A stretch of DNA of 64,000 nucleotides from Thalassospira lucentensis (GTDB taxonomy: Bacteria; Pseudomonadota; Alphaproteobacteria; Rhodospirillales; Thalassospiraceae): positions 62,001 to 126,000 of the forward strand of contig NZ_CP136683.1 of assembly GCF_032921865.1 (NCBI RefSeq), in the 5' to 3' direction. The position numbers and the translations under genes are program-made. Shown in pieces: positions 18,056-25,617 of this stretch. Position 1 is the first letter of the stretch. Every line of letters begins with the position of its first letter. The notes beneath the pieces are model-generated. The model had not been told where the DNA came from, searched no databases, and was given only the letters and a program-made list of their open reading frames with translations.

Positions 18056-19419
18056 TTATCCCTCTTGAATAGCGACAGACCATTCGTCGACAACAGAGAT
18101 GGCCAGGTTCGACGCGCCCCACGGGGTTTTGCATTGTCGAATGTCGCGGCTGTCTCCGCGGCCTCCCGGACCACCAGACGAATGCTGCTAACGGTTAACG
18201 GATTTACTCCGTTGTCGTCGGCAATCGTCGCCAATTCTTCAAGCGAGCGGCGAATGCCATCTATGTCCCTGCCCTGCCGGCGTTTACGCCTGAAGGCAAG
18301 AAGATCACGCCAGGCGTCACCATTGTTTGCAGGTGCCAGACGTGGAAAATGAGTGATACGGCCAAGGCTCTCGGCAATCTTCCGGCGCAGGTCAAAATCC
18401 GGGAATTTCCGTGAAGCTGGATGGCCAAAATATTCAGGTCGATGCAGAAAATACCAGATTGCCAGAGCGCGTTCTTTTCCATCGCCTTTCCCGGACACCA
18501 TTCGCGCAAATCTCTCTGCCGCGGCGCGCGGATCGGCATAGATACCGTCAAACATCTCTCCCGGCAGATCAAGGCTGTCGCCGCGCCGGCGATACGGTCG
18601 CGGTTTGACTTCCCTGCCACTTTCGATATCCGATAAAGTTTCAAGCAGATGTTGCGAGTGTGCGCGCCACCAGATCGGTGCCCGTTCGCGAAGATCTGTC
18701 GATCGCTCATAGCTGACCCGTTTGCGATTGCTGCGCAGGGTATCGACACCCTGATAGATGCGGGAACGCAGTCCGGGACGGTCTTCCCGACGGCTGAAGA
18801 CAAGCGGAACATCGTAAACCCTGCCAAGCCGTGCAATATCGGCGCAGAAATCATCAAGTTTACGGCGGGACCGATCCAGTGCAAGAGCACGGCCGTCTTC
18901 ATCGAAACCCGAAATCACCATATGGACATGCGGACGGCCGGGTTTGTCTCGATGTATCGTCCATAATACGGGGCGGCCTTCCATCGCAAAATTCTGGAAA
19001 ATGAATTCGCGGGTAATCGCCTGCATGCGTGCTTCGGCATCTTCATCGCTCAATCCGGCCTGGCCGGCATCAATCGACCAGATCAGATGATGCGCCTGAT
19101 ATCGCCGCATATCATCTGGTGAGGATCCTTCGCGGCCCGGTTTGCGATTATCGGCATCTGACAGAATATGCCAGTTGCGCAGCTGCGCCCGACGTTGCCC
19201 GAAAGGAACAATCGCTCCGAATTCGTCATAAAGGTCCAGATGCATGGCAGGGCGGGAAACAGATCGATGCGCGCAAGCAATGTAGTCAATAAGGGCACCG
19301 ACGGCTTTGGATGTTTTGGCGGGGGAAGACGTATGCTTGACGACAACAGACTGGCCGGAGCCCTGGTCCCACCCCTCTCCTACTGAGCGAATTCGGTAAG
19401 TGTTTCCCCCGGAAATCAT
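18052..19419 (-). CDS. mobA: Relaxase (MobA/VirD2 class)
   Basis: The 455-residue protein should nick oriT and attach covalently to the transferred strand. It shows a candidate nucleophile Y46 (GALIDYIAC) and the metal-binding motif HRDKPGRPHVH (H156, H164, H166), matching relaxase motif III. The C-terminal part is basic (RRKRRQGRDIDGIRRSLEEL), as expected for a DNA-binding or secretion-signal region. It overlaps mobC by 4 bases (ATGA). No type IV secretion genes are in the window, so the element appears mobilisable rather than self-transmissible within what is visible. Confidence 0.88.
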   Translation of the reverse strand: MISGGNTYRIRSVGEGWDQGSGQSVVVKHTSSPAKTSKAVGALIDYIACAHRSVSRPAMHLDLYDEFGAIVPFGQRRAQLRNWHILSDADNRKPGREGSSPDDMRRYQAHHLIWSIDAGQAGLSDEDAEARMQAITREFIFQNFAMEGRPVLWTIHRDKPGRPHVHMVISGFDEDGRALALDRSRRKLDDFCADIARLGRVYDVPLVFSRREDRPGLRSRIYQGVDTLRSNRKRVSYERSTDLRERAPIWWRAHSQHLLETLSDIESGREVKPRPYRRRGDSLDLPGEMFDGIYADPRAAAERFARMVSGKGDGKERALAIWYFLHRPEYFGHPASRKFPDFDLRRKIAESLGRITHFPRLAPANNGDAWRDLLAFRRKRRQGRDIDGIRRSLEELATIADDNGVNPLTVSSIRLVVREAAETAATFDNAKPRGARRTWPSLLSTNGLSLFKRDK

Positions 19420-19817
19420 TTCGACTTCCTCTCGCCTTTACTGGCGAGAAAGCTCTGGGCTTCCCCCACCACCGAACGAACCTGGGCGGAAACACTCTCG
19501 ACAGTATCGATCTGCTTGCGAAGATCCGCCATTTCGACGCCGGCCGGATTTTCAGGCTGTGCCCCAAACAGACTGTGCACACGAATGGTGACCTGATTGA
19601 GCAACGTGCCAACAGCCTGTAACTGCCTGGTCAAACCCTTGACAGTTGCATGCTCTTCTTCCGTGAAAACGGTTTCATCCTGACTCCCCAGACGCGCCTC
19701 GACTGCTTTCCTGACAAAGCTTGAAAACCCGCGTCTGCCAGCCTTGTCATTGATCTTGTCGATGACATCTGTCCCCAACCGAACGGATTTCACGGTCCTC
19801 TCCAGCTTCCCTGTCAT
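19416..19817 (-). CDS. mobC: MobC-like relaxosome accessory protein
   Basis: A 133-residue protein with an N-terminal ribbon-helix-helix-like segment (TVKSVRLGTDVIDKINDKAGRRGFSSFVRKAVEARL) and a C-terminal helical MobC region (LTRQLQAVGTLLNQVTIRVHSLFG...VESVSAQVRSVVGEAQSFLASKG). It probably binds oriT and loads the relaxase. The ATG at 19817 with an upstream GGGGGAGA is preferred to a longer open frame from 19901. It is the first gene of the leftward operon. Confidence 0.82.
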   Translation of the reverse strand: MTGKLERTVKSVRLGTDVIDKINDKAGRRGFSSFVRKAVEARLGSQDETVFTEEEHATVKGLTRQLQAVGTLLNQVTIRVHSLFGAQPENPAGVEMADLRKQIDTVESVSAQVRSVVGEAQSFLASKGERKSK

Positions 19818-20160
19818 TGAAAGCCATCTCCCCCAAATACCAACGTCATACATATGGGTATCAAAAGATAATTTATCTTTCAATGAACAAATAAATGTCA
19901 TACAAATCCCTAATCCTGCAAAAGACTTTTTGAGGGATTAGTATTTTAGGAAAATGGCGGTCAAGGCGTTGGTTTGAGCGGCATTTGAGACATTTATTAA
20001 AAGAACATGCCGGTTTGCCGTCATGTATTGAAAGATAAAAATGCAGCACCATGATTGTAGCAGGCAGGCTAAAAGGCGTGTCACATGTTTCATTCAGCGT
20101 GTCAGTATCGACGTCACGCGTATCACTTGATCAAAAAGGTGTGTCGCAAAAGGGGTAGGT
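19818..20160. other. Candidate oriT region upstream of mobC
   Basis: This AT-rich 343-bp gene-free stretch lies upstream of the mob operon and divergent from 20161. It contains a perfect inverted repeat AAAGATA-ATT-TATCTTT (19864-19880) and a second one, CTAATCC...GGATTAG (19910-19916 / 19935-19941, 18-nt loop). Inverted repeats beside the accessory-protein gene are the usual layout of an oriT. The nick site cannot be identified by eye. Confidence 0.5.
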
Positions 20161-20391
20161 ATGTACAAAAGCTTGAAGGCAGGCTTTCTGCGCGAGATCA
20201 ACCGCATCTGGCAGGCTCTGCAACATCAGTTCTGGCCCCCGTTTCGTGCGGATTTCCGCGGGTGGAGGCACTGGTTCTGGGTAAATTTCCGCTATATCGT
20301 TCTTCGCGCTGTATGGGGATGGCTGCTGATCGCACTGGTAATTGTCGGCCTGCTGGTTCTGAGCCGGTGGTTGCGGGGAGAGTTCCAGTGA
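20161..20391 (+). CDS. Small membrane protein upstream of a lytic transglycosylase
   Basis: A 76-residue protein rich in Trp and Arg in its first half, with one strong C-terminal transmembrane segment (WGWLLIALVIVGLLVLSRW). Its stop overlaps the GTG start of the next gene in GTGA. Genes of this size beside transfer-type transglycosylases often encode small inner-membrane components, but no family is recognised. Confidence 0.65.
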   Translation: MYKSLKAGFLREINRIWQALQHQFWPPFRADFRGWRHWFWVNFRYIVLRAVWGWLLIALVIVGLLVLSRWLRGEFQ

Positions 20392-20936
20392 CACGTCATC
20401 GTTTTGTCCTGGCACTTCTGTGCTTTTTTTCCTCACCGGCATATGCAGGCGATACATGCCTCGAAGCAGCCCGCTTGATCGAGAATGAATTGCGCATACC
20501 CGCAGGATTGCTTGTCGCTATCGGAATACGTGAGAGCCGTTTTCATGGCGTCATGTGGCCATGGTCCGTCAATGACCGGGGCAGAGCCAAACGATATGCG
20601 ACGCGCAGGGATGCAGAGATCGCCGTGCATCGACTTCAATCTGAAAGTGACAGCTTCGATCTTGGCTGTTTCCAGATCCACTGGCGCTGGCTGGGTAAAT
20701 CATGTGCCGATCAGGCGAGTGATCTGTTTGAAGCGCGAATTAACGCTCGCTGCGCCGGAAACCACCTTAAGGAAATGCGGGCTTATACCGGATCATGGGA
20801 TAAGGCCGTGATGGCATATCACGTTGGCCCGGATCGAAAAGGCAGCCAGATCGAAGAAAGAGGTCGTGATTATGCCTGTGCGGTTGCAAAGACCTTTGCA
20901 TCATTGCGGGGCACTTCTGTAGACTGTGCCCGGTGA
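20388..20936 (+). CDS. Secreted lytic transglycosylase (SLT fold)
   Basis: Starting at the GTG overlapping the upstream stop, this 182-residue protein has a signal peptide (HRFVLALLCFFSSPAYA) and an SLT-type catalytic domain: ARLIENELRIPAGLLVAIGIRESRFHG with the catalytic Glu, FDLGCFQIHWRWLG, and AVMAYHVG. It should cleave peptidoglycan locally, as VirB1-like proteins do during transfer-machine assembly. A longer in-frame extension to 20085 has no signal peptide and poor coding quality, so it was rejected. Confidence 0.88.
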   Translation: MTRHRFVLALLCFFSSPAYAGDTCLEAARLIENELRIPAGLLVAIGIRESRFHGVMWPWSVNDRGRAKRYATRRDAEIAVHRLQSESDSFDLGCFQIHWRWLGKSCADQASDLFEARINARCAGNHLKEMRAYTGSWDKAVMAYHVGPDRKGSQIEERGRDYACAVAKTFASLRGTSVDCAR

Positions 20937-20947
20937 GGAGCAGGAAT

Positions 20948-21199
20948 ATGGCTGATAAGAACGATCCGGAATGCCATCTTGATTTCAGCAATGTGTCGCA
21001 TCACGATCTGAAAAATGTGGCGGACAGACTGGCCGGCTTTTTCTGCCAGGACATTAGTGCCCTTCCCTCCCCCGTTTCCGTGACGCGTCGGCCGGGCAAA
21101 GCCGATCTTCTTCCTGAAGGCCAATCGAAGATAGAGCCCGGGACGGAAACGGTTGAATGTGTCGTGATCCCGTTTCCAGAGAGATCTGGCTTCTTTTGA
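20948..21199 (+). CDS. Hypothetical protein (83 aa) next to the replication origin
   Basis: ATG 20948 is preceded by GAGGAG at good spacing; a GTG at 20933 overlapping the previous stop is the alternative. The product (ADKNDPECHLDFSNVSHHDLKNVADRLAGFFCQ...) is soluble, has no recognised domain, and ends immediately before the iteron region. It is probably the last gene of the rightward transglycosylase transcript. Confidence 0.55.
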   Translation: MADKNDPECHLDFSNVSHHDLKNVADRLAGFFCQDISALPSPVSVTRRPGKADLLPEGQSKIEPGTETVECVVIPFPERSGFF

Positions 21200-21269
21200 A
21201 TTTTTGAGGTTTGTTTTGATGGCAGGACACCTCGAATTCTGCAGGCCATTCTTTCTTCGTTTCAGCAAG

Positions 21270-21353
21270 TTATCCACAGGTGGTAAATTCATCACTCTCT
21301 CTTAGGGGTGTTATAACTGTGTTATGATTCTGTGTTAAGGGTTCTGTGGATAA
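21270..21353. other. DnaA boxes at the plasmid origin
   Basis: TTATCCACA at 21270-21278 and its complement TGTGGATAA at 21345-21353 are exact DnaA-box matches facing one another, just upstream of the iterons. The bases between contain AT-rich TTATAACTGTGTTATGATT, a plausible unwinding element. Together with the iterons and rep they define the vegetative origin. Confidence 0.8.
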
Positions 21354-21404
21354 GTCTGCAACCCTTGTCACGCGTGGCTTTGCGGGTTGTTTTTTTGAGG
21401 TCTC

Positions 21405-21863
21405 GGTAACTGATACCCCGATCCAAGGTAATTAAAACCCCGTTCTATGGTAACTGATACCCCGATTGTCGTTCCTGATCATCTGCGGTAACTGATACCC
21501 CGAATCCCTTATATTCACGACTCCATTTTACCACTTTTCGAAGGTCGGGGTCGGCAATCACTTGCTGATCGACCTTCTCGTCACTTATTTCTTGTTGCAT
21601 CGGTACTCAAAACCACGAACCGAAGGTACTCAAAACCACGAATGTGTCATGCCGGGTAACTGATACCCCGAAAAAAACTTCATGCATGATGGCGATTCAG
21701 TCGACATGGTACTTAATACCCCGAAAAGTGCCTTTCGGTAACTAAAACCCCGAACTCATGGCAAAGGTAACTAAAACCCCGAATGTATCAGTTCGGGTAA
21801 CTGATACCCCGAAGCTTGACAATTGGTAATTGATACCCCGAATATCAGTCACCGATACCACGA
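21405..21863. repeat. Iteron array of the plasmid origin
   Basis: About thirteen 17-bp copies close to GGTAACTGATACCCCGA stand upstream of rep, starting near 21405, 21427, 21449, 21487, 21602, 21625, 21655, 21708, 21737, 21766, 21796, 21825 and 21847. Variants replace CTGAT with CTCAA, CTAAA or TTGAT, and the pair at 21602 and 21625 ends ACCACGA. Spacing is often 22-30 bp with two larger gaps. All are in direct orientation, as expected for initiator-binding iterons; the copy nearest rep probably also mediates autorepression. Confidence 0.93.
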
Positions 21864-21878
21864 AGTGGGGAGTAAAGG

Positions 21879-22955
21879 GTGGCAATCGAGATCGACGTAG
21901 AAGACGTGGAAATCATTTCTCCAGGTGATGATCTCGCTTTGGTGCCAGAAAGGCATCCACAGTATGATCTCTTTGTTTGTGATGTCGCGGACGCGGTTCT
22001 GAAGGACATCATGCCGCAGCTCGAACACCCCTTCTATTCTCTGAGCAAAAAGCCAGAAACAACGATACGTGAGTATCGTCATAATGATCAGTGGATCCGA
22101 GTTGTCCCCAGCGTCAAAGGGCTGGCAACCATTTATGACAAAGACATCCTGATCTACTGCATTTCCCAGGTCATGGCAGCAATGCGTCGCGGTGAGCCTG
22201 TAAGTCGGCGAATCTCGATCAGCATTCGTGATCTTCTGATTTTTACCAATCGCGGGACGTCTGGAAAGGATTATGACGCCTTGGTCGATGCACTTGAGCG
22301 TATCAAGGGCACTGTCATCAGCACGAACATTGTGACGGGAGATGAAGAGCAGACCGATACGTTTGGCCTGATAGAAAAGTCATCTGTTCGCCGTAAGCAC
22401 GGTTTGGATGGACGTATCATTTCCTGTGAGGTTGAGCTTTCCAAATGGGTTTTCAATGCTATCAAGAGCAATGAAGTGCTTACCTTGCATCGCGACTATT
22501 TCCGACTGCGCAAACCGCTTGAACGTCGCATTTATGAGTTGGGGAGAAAGCATTGCGGCAAACAGAAAAGCTGGCGCGTATCAGTCGGCATGCTTTGGAA
22601 AAAGTCAGGGTCAAAAAGTCCCGAAAAGCGGTTTCGACAGATGGTTAAGGATGTGGCAGCCAGCAACCATCTGCCAGATTACGAGATCCACTATGACCAA
22701 AAGAGCGATATGGTCAACTACGTTAATCGTGGGACGATGAATGCGGCTACGACTTCAGCCGAACCTTGGAACGGGCCAGTAAGCCCGGATGTTTACGAGG
22801 GTATTCGAGAAAGAGCACCTGGCTGGGATCCATACATGATTGAGCAGGAATGGCGAAACTGGCTTGGCGATCTCGATACCAACCCCCGTAATCCGGATGC
22901 TCATTTGCTTAAATTTGCGTCTACCTGGTTTGATAATCGGGGAAAACCGGCTTAG
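21879..22955 (+). CDS. repA: Plasmid replication initiator (RPA family)
   Basis: This 358-residue protein belongs to the replication initiator protein A family (PF10134-like) of alphaproteobacterial plasmids. Recognisable segments include HPFYSLSKKPETTIREYRHN, VPSVKGLATIYDKDILIYC, SIRDLLIFTNRGTSGKDY and HRDYFRLRKPLERRIYELGRKHCG, which form the winged-helix initiator body. The GTG start follows GGGG at suitable spacing and lies 15 bases beyond the last iteron. It should bind the iterons to open the origin and repress its own promoter. Confidence 0.92.
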   Translation: MAIEIDVEDVEIISPGDDLALVPERHPQYDLFVCDVADAVLKDIMPQLEHPFYSLSKKPETTIREYRHNDQWIRVVPSVKGLATIYDKDILIYCISQVMAAMRRGEPVSRRISISIRDLLIFTNRGTSGKDYDALVDALERIKGTVISTNIVTGDEEQTDTFGLIEKSSVRRKHGLDGRIISCEVELSKWVFNAIKSNEVLTLHRDYFRLRKPLERRIYELGRKHCGKQKSWRVSVGMLWKKSGSKSPEKRFRQMVKDVAASNHLPDYEIHYDQKSDMVNYVNRGTMNAATTSAEPWNGPVSPDVYEGIRERAPGWDPYMIEQEWRNWLGDLDTNPRNPDAHLLKFASTWFDNRGKPA

Positions 22956-23160
22956 TTGATCTTATCAAGTCAAAAGAAAAAGGGATCGTCACGGACGATC
23001 CCTTTTCTATGAGCAGGAGCGGAGTTACCACCGTCGCCATCACACCAGCACCAATTGCCCATAGGGTTTCGAAGATATGGTACAAAGGTTTAGTCAGGTA
23101 TTTTTTGCAACGCTTCACAGTGCAGGTCTCGGACTTCGAATTCTTTGATTTTTCGCTCAT
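22921..23160 (-). CDS. Small membrane protein convergent with rep
   Basis: A strong AAGGAGG site 5 bases before ATG 23160 supports this 79-residue protein (MSEKSKNSKSETCTVKRCKKYL...). It has one hydrophobic segment (ETLWAIGAGVMATVVTPLLLI). The 3' end reads through the rep terminator hairpin and overlaps the last 35 bases of rep in the opposite direction, which is unusual and tempers confidence. No family is recognised. Confidence 0.5.
   Translation of the reverse strand: MSEKSKNSKSETCTVKRCKKYLTKPLYHIFETLWAIGAGVMATVVTPLLLIEKGSSVTIPFSFDLIRSTKPVFPDYQTR
22980..23007 (+). terminator. Terminator after rep
   Basis: An 11-bp perfect stem (AAGGGATCGTC / GACGATCCCTT) with a 3-nt loop is followed by TTTCT, 24 bases after the rep stop. 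It also lies inside the 3' end of the opposing small gene. Confidence 0.85.
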
Positions 23161-23372
23161 GGTGACCTCCTTGAAATAATGCCCGACCGCATGGATAGCG
23201 ACCAGGACGACAAAAAGGGCCATCAGAGCTAGCACAATGGCGGGGATCGAACCCGCCCCAACTCCAGTAAGCTCGGTGTTCAGTTTTTTTAAATATAAGA
23301 CAAACAGCAGGAATAATCAATATTCATGAGCGGGAATAATATGTTACGTGGCTATAAGCTCGATTGAACATG

Positions 23373-23397
23373 AAAAAGGGGGGGGCATTACGCCCCC
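23373..23397 (-). terminator. Terminator of the par operon
   Basis: Read on the minus strand, GGGGGC-GTAAT-GCCCCC forms a hairpin followed by CCC and TTTTT. It lies about 25 bases beyond the stop of the 125-residue par gene and fits a rho-independent terminator for the leftward parA operon. Confidence 0.75.
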
Positions 23398-23422
23398 TGC
23401 CCTGCTTAACTGGTCTTCTCAG

Positions 23423-23800
23423 TCATTTCCTGCGGCCGCGAGGCATTTCAGCACAAAGAGCAATCAGTTGATCGTCTGTCAGCTTGGACAGTGCATAAAT
23501 TCCGAGGCGGGCGATTTCATTGTCGAACAGAGAGAGTGATTGCCCTTTCTCTCTACCGGCCAACAGGATCTTGACCTTAAGGTCCTCGATTTTGGCAACT
23601 TCATCTTTCGAGAAACGGAAATTCTTACGCTCGAACTGGATTTTGGCAGGCTTATCGCTTGTTTTCACAACAGCTGGGCTTGTTGTTACGGCGGCACCAG
23701 ATACGAATTCACTCGCCTTTGAAGAGCTATCTTCCGTATTCAGAATCTGAGTGTTTTGGCGCTTTTTTAACGGCTTGCTGATGATTGGTGTCTTGCTCAT
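23423..23800 (-). CDS. Putative ribbon-helix-helix partition partner of ParA
   Basis: A 125-residue protein with a disordered, Lys/Ser-rich N-terminus (SKTPIISKPLKKRQNTQ...) and a folded C-terminus whose pattern fits a ribbon-helix-helix: strand ERKNFRFSKD, helix EVAKIEDLKVKILLAGREKG, helix LFDNEIARLGIYALSKL. This layout, a mobile basic tail plus RHH, is that of ParG/omega centromere-binding proteins encoded after a type Ib ParA. It starts one base beyond the parA stop. I infer that it binds the 9-bp array upstream of parA. Confidence 0.72.
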   Translation of the reverse strand: MSKTPIISKPLKKRQNTQILNTEDSSSKASEFVSGAAVTTSPAVVKTSDKPAKIQFERKNFRFSKDEVAKIEDLKVKILLAGREKGQSLSLFDNEIARLGIYALSKLTDDQLIALCAEMPRGRRK

Positions 23801-23801
23801 T

Positions 23802-24533
23802 TTATGCAGCCTCCTCAGATGCGGCTGTGAAGATTTCGAGAATTTCCTGCTGAAGGGCTACCATTTCCTCTTTAGCCTTCGCATCCGGACGAGGCATTTC
23901 ATGTACAGTCAAGCCCAGAGCAGGAGCCCGGCTGTAAGCGTTACGGTTCACAATTGCTTTTTTATAGAGGAAGAAACTTTCAAGAGGATCCTCTTCATCC
24001 TCGACAATGGCTCTCAAAGCGGCTTTTGCTTCACTGACTGATGATGCATTGACACGGTTGAGGATGAGACCCGCTTTCAGATCCGGATTGTTGATCTTTG
24101 CGCCCTCGATAATTTCGTGAACCTGGCTCAACGTCCATGTATCAAATGACGAGGCATTTATTGGACTTACCAGGACATCTGCGACAAGGAGTGCCGAACG
24201 AAACTCGGTACTGTCGAATCCACCCGCGTCAATGATTGCGACATCATATTGCGGCGTGAGCTTTTTGACGTCCTTATGCAGATTTTTGCCAAACTGGCTT
24301 ACAAGTGTAAGTTCATGGAAGTCTTTGCCCTGCCCTTCCACGGTTTCGCGACCAAGTTCTGCGCGTTGGTCATTCCATGTAACCAGCGATCGTTGATTGT
24401 CTGCGTTTACAAGCAGCACTTTCCAACCCATAGCCGCAAACAGGGTAGCCAGATTGGTTGCTATTGTCGTTTTGCCTGTGCCGCCCTTTTGGCCGCCTGT
24501 CACGATGATCCAGCAGTTATCTTCTTCAGTCAT
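23802..24533 (-). CDS. parA: ParA-family partition ATPase
   Basis: The 243-residue protein has the deviant Walker A motif KGGTGKTT near residue 16, a Walker A' region DNQRSLVTWNDQR, and Walker B-like VAIIDAGGFDS. It lacks an N-terminal helix-turn-helix, so it is a small type Ib ParA. It should drive plasmid segregation together with the downstream RHH-like protein. The start lies 15 bases from the edge of the 9-bp repeat array, so array binding would also regulate the operon promoter. Confidence 0.92.
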   Translation of the reverse strand: MTEEDNCWIIVTGGQKGGTGKTTIATNLATLFAAMGWKVLLVNADNQRSLVTWNDQRAELGRETVEGQGKDFHELTLVSQFGKNLHKDVKKLTPQYDVAIIDAGGFDSTEFRSALLVADVLVSPINASSFDTWTLSQVHEIIEGAKINNPDLKAGLILNRVNASSVSEAKAALRAIVEDEEDPLESFFLYKKAIVNRNAYSRAPALGLTVHEMPRPDAKAKEEMVALQQEILEIFTAASEEAA

Positions 24534-24548
24534 CGATCTGCTCCCTCA

Positions 24549-25022
24549 TTTACGCGCGTTAGGCGTCATATGTGTTAAATACGCCATTTGCGCAAGTGGC
24601 GCATTATGCGCCATGTGTGTTTGATCTGCATCATGCGCTAAATCTGTTAATGCGGTGTTAAGCACATGATCTGTTATCCGTGTATTATCTGTGTGAACAG
24701 CATTAAGCGCCTGATATGTACTATATGTACCATATGTAATAGGTGTCTTACCTGTATTGTGCGCCTAATACGCCCTGTTCGTCAACGGCGCATCGCACAT
24801 ATAATACAGTGAATACGTCTCATGCGCTATATGCGCATGAAGTGCCTTTCATGTTTTAACTGTATTATATGTGTGATCTGTATATATAGCAAAAGACGTA
24901 CAATCTGTATTGTGCGCTATAAGTGTCTTCTGTGCCACAGGAGCTAAAGGCATCTGGACGGCATCTGCCTCATGCGTGAGGGCTGTGAATGGTGCCTTGT
25001 CTGTATAAGGTGCATCATACAG
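24549..25022. repeat. Array of about 52 degenerate 9-bp units, candidate centromere (parS/parC)
   Basis: The sequence divides into consecutive 9-mers with no spacers: 45 units from 24549 to 24953, a 6-base slip, then 7 more to 25022. By hand count 43 of 52 units end in pyrimidine-G-pyrimidine, mainly TGT or CGC. The preceding bases favour AT followed by C or G, giving two sub-types, NNNATCTGT and NNNATGCGC. Minus-strand translation has in-frame stops and uses only purine-ending RCR codons at the conserved position, which argues for a DNA-level motif rather than a decayed peptide repeat. Its position directly upstream of parA and the unspaced short repeats recall the heptad arrays bound by omega-type RHH proteins. 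Confidence 0.75.
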
Positions 25023-25058
25023 TCAATCCACCAAAGTTATGATAAAATCGACAATAAT

Positions 25059-25101
25059 GTGCCTCAGGCACAATAAATATTGTCTTCTGTGCCTGAGGCA
25101 C
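25059..25101. promoter_or_regulatory. Paired 13-bp palindromes, probable operator
   Basis: GTGCCTCAGGCAC (25059-25071) and GTGCCTGAGGCAC (25089-25101) are each a 6-bp palindrome with a one-base centre, 30 bp apart, about three helical turns, and are reverse complements of each other. They precede the gene at 25135 by 33 bases, where a repressor would overlap the promoter. An autoregulatory operator for that protein is the simplest idea. Confidence 0.6.
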
Positions 25102-25134
25102 TATAGTGGTGTCAGCAGTCGGGAGAGGGCAGGG

Positions 25135-25542
25135 ATGGTGGTTCACAATATCAGGCCGATAACACCCAGAGAACTTCACGATATCGGTGTGTATCTTAAT
25201 GATGGCAGAACATATGGCTGGCAGGGCAAGCTGGCAGCTTTGCTCAAGAAAAATAATCATACATCCATTTCCAAATGGACAAAAGACAATCACTATTGCC
25301 GATTGAAAATGGGCATTGACCGCATTTCGGGTGAAGATATCCAGCATATGCGTCTGCTGGTACGCCTGAAACAAAAAGGCTTGCTGCAGGAGTTTCTGAT
25401 TGCGGCCCAGGCAAACTTTTACAGCGAACAGCAAGAACAGGCACAAAAACCGGTTCGGGAACAGATCGCTGAAGCTTTGAAAGACGAGGATGAGCCAGAA
25501 GAGCCCCGTAAAGCTTCAGGCAGATGGGATCCTATAAAATGA
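25135..25542 (+). CDS. Putative small DNA-binding protein (135 aa)
   Basis: ATG 25135 after GGGAGAGGGCAGGG is the best start; a longer frame from 25039 would translate through the palindromes. The product has a helical N-terminal part (ITPRELHDIGVYLNDGRTYGWQGKLAALLKKNNHTSISKWTKDNHYCRLKMGIDRISGEDIQHMRLLVRLKQKG) that resembles a helix-turn-helix with the order of XRE proteins, and an acidic low-complexity tail (EALKDEDEPEEPRK). The DNA-binding role is inferred from this shape and from the upstream palindromes. Confidence 0.65.
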   Translation: MVVHNIRPITPRELHDIGVYLNDGRTYGWQGKLAALLKKNNHTSISKWTKDNHYCRLKMGIDRISGEDIQHMRLLVRLKQKGLLQEFLIAAQANFYSEQQEQAQKPVREQIAEALKDEDEPEEPRKASGRWDPIK

Positions 25543-25617
25543 TTGGGGCAGGGTAGGGGGCTGCGAAGGAAATGTGCCCCCACATATAGACGGATCTTGT
25601 TTTGGGGGGAATCATCT

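Noticed and set aside
20085..20387. N-terminal extension of the lytic transglycosylase from ATG 20085
   Set aside because: The extension would bury the signal peptide and overlaps the whole small membrane gene in another frame; the GTG at 20388 overlapping the previous stop is a better start.
21405..21863. CRISPR array
   Set aside because: Repeats are 17 bp, variable, mostly 5-13 bp apart, and sit before rep with DnaA boxes; they are iterons.
23220..23260. tRNA-like T-arm on the minus strand (GCGGG-TTCGATC-CCCGC)
   Set aside because: Stem and loop match a T-arm, but no anticodon arm or pairing acceptor strand is found upstream on that strand, so no cloverleaf forms. Probably coincidence or a tRNA fragment.
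24549..25022. CRISPR array or decayed tripeptide-repeat gene
   Set aside because: There are no conserved long repeats with spacers. The minus-strand frame has in-frame stops and only purine-ending codons at the conserved position, which a coding repeat would not require.
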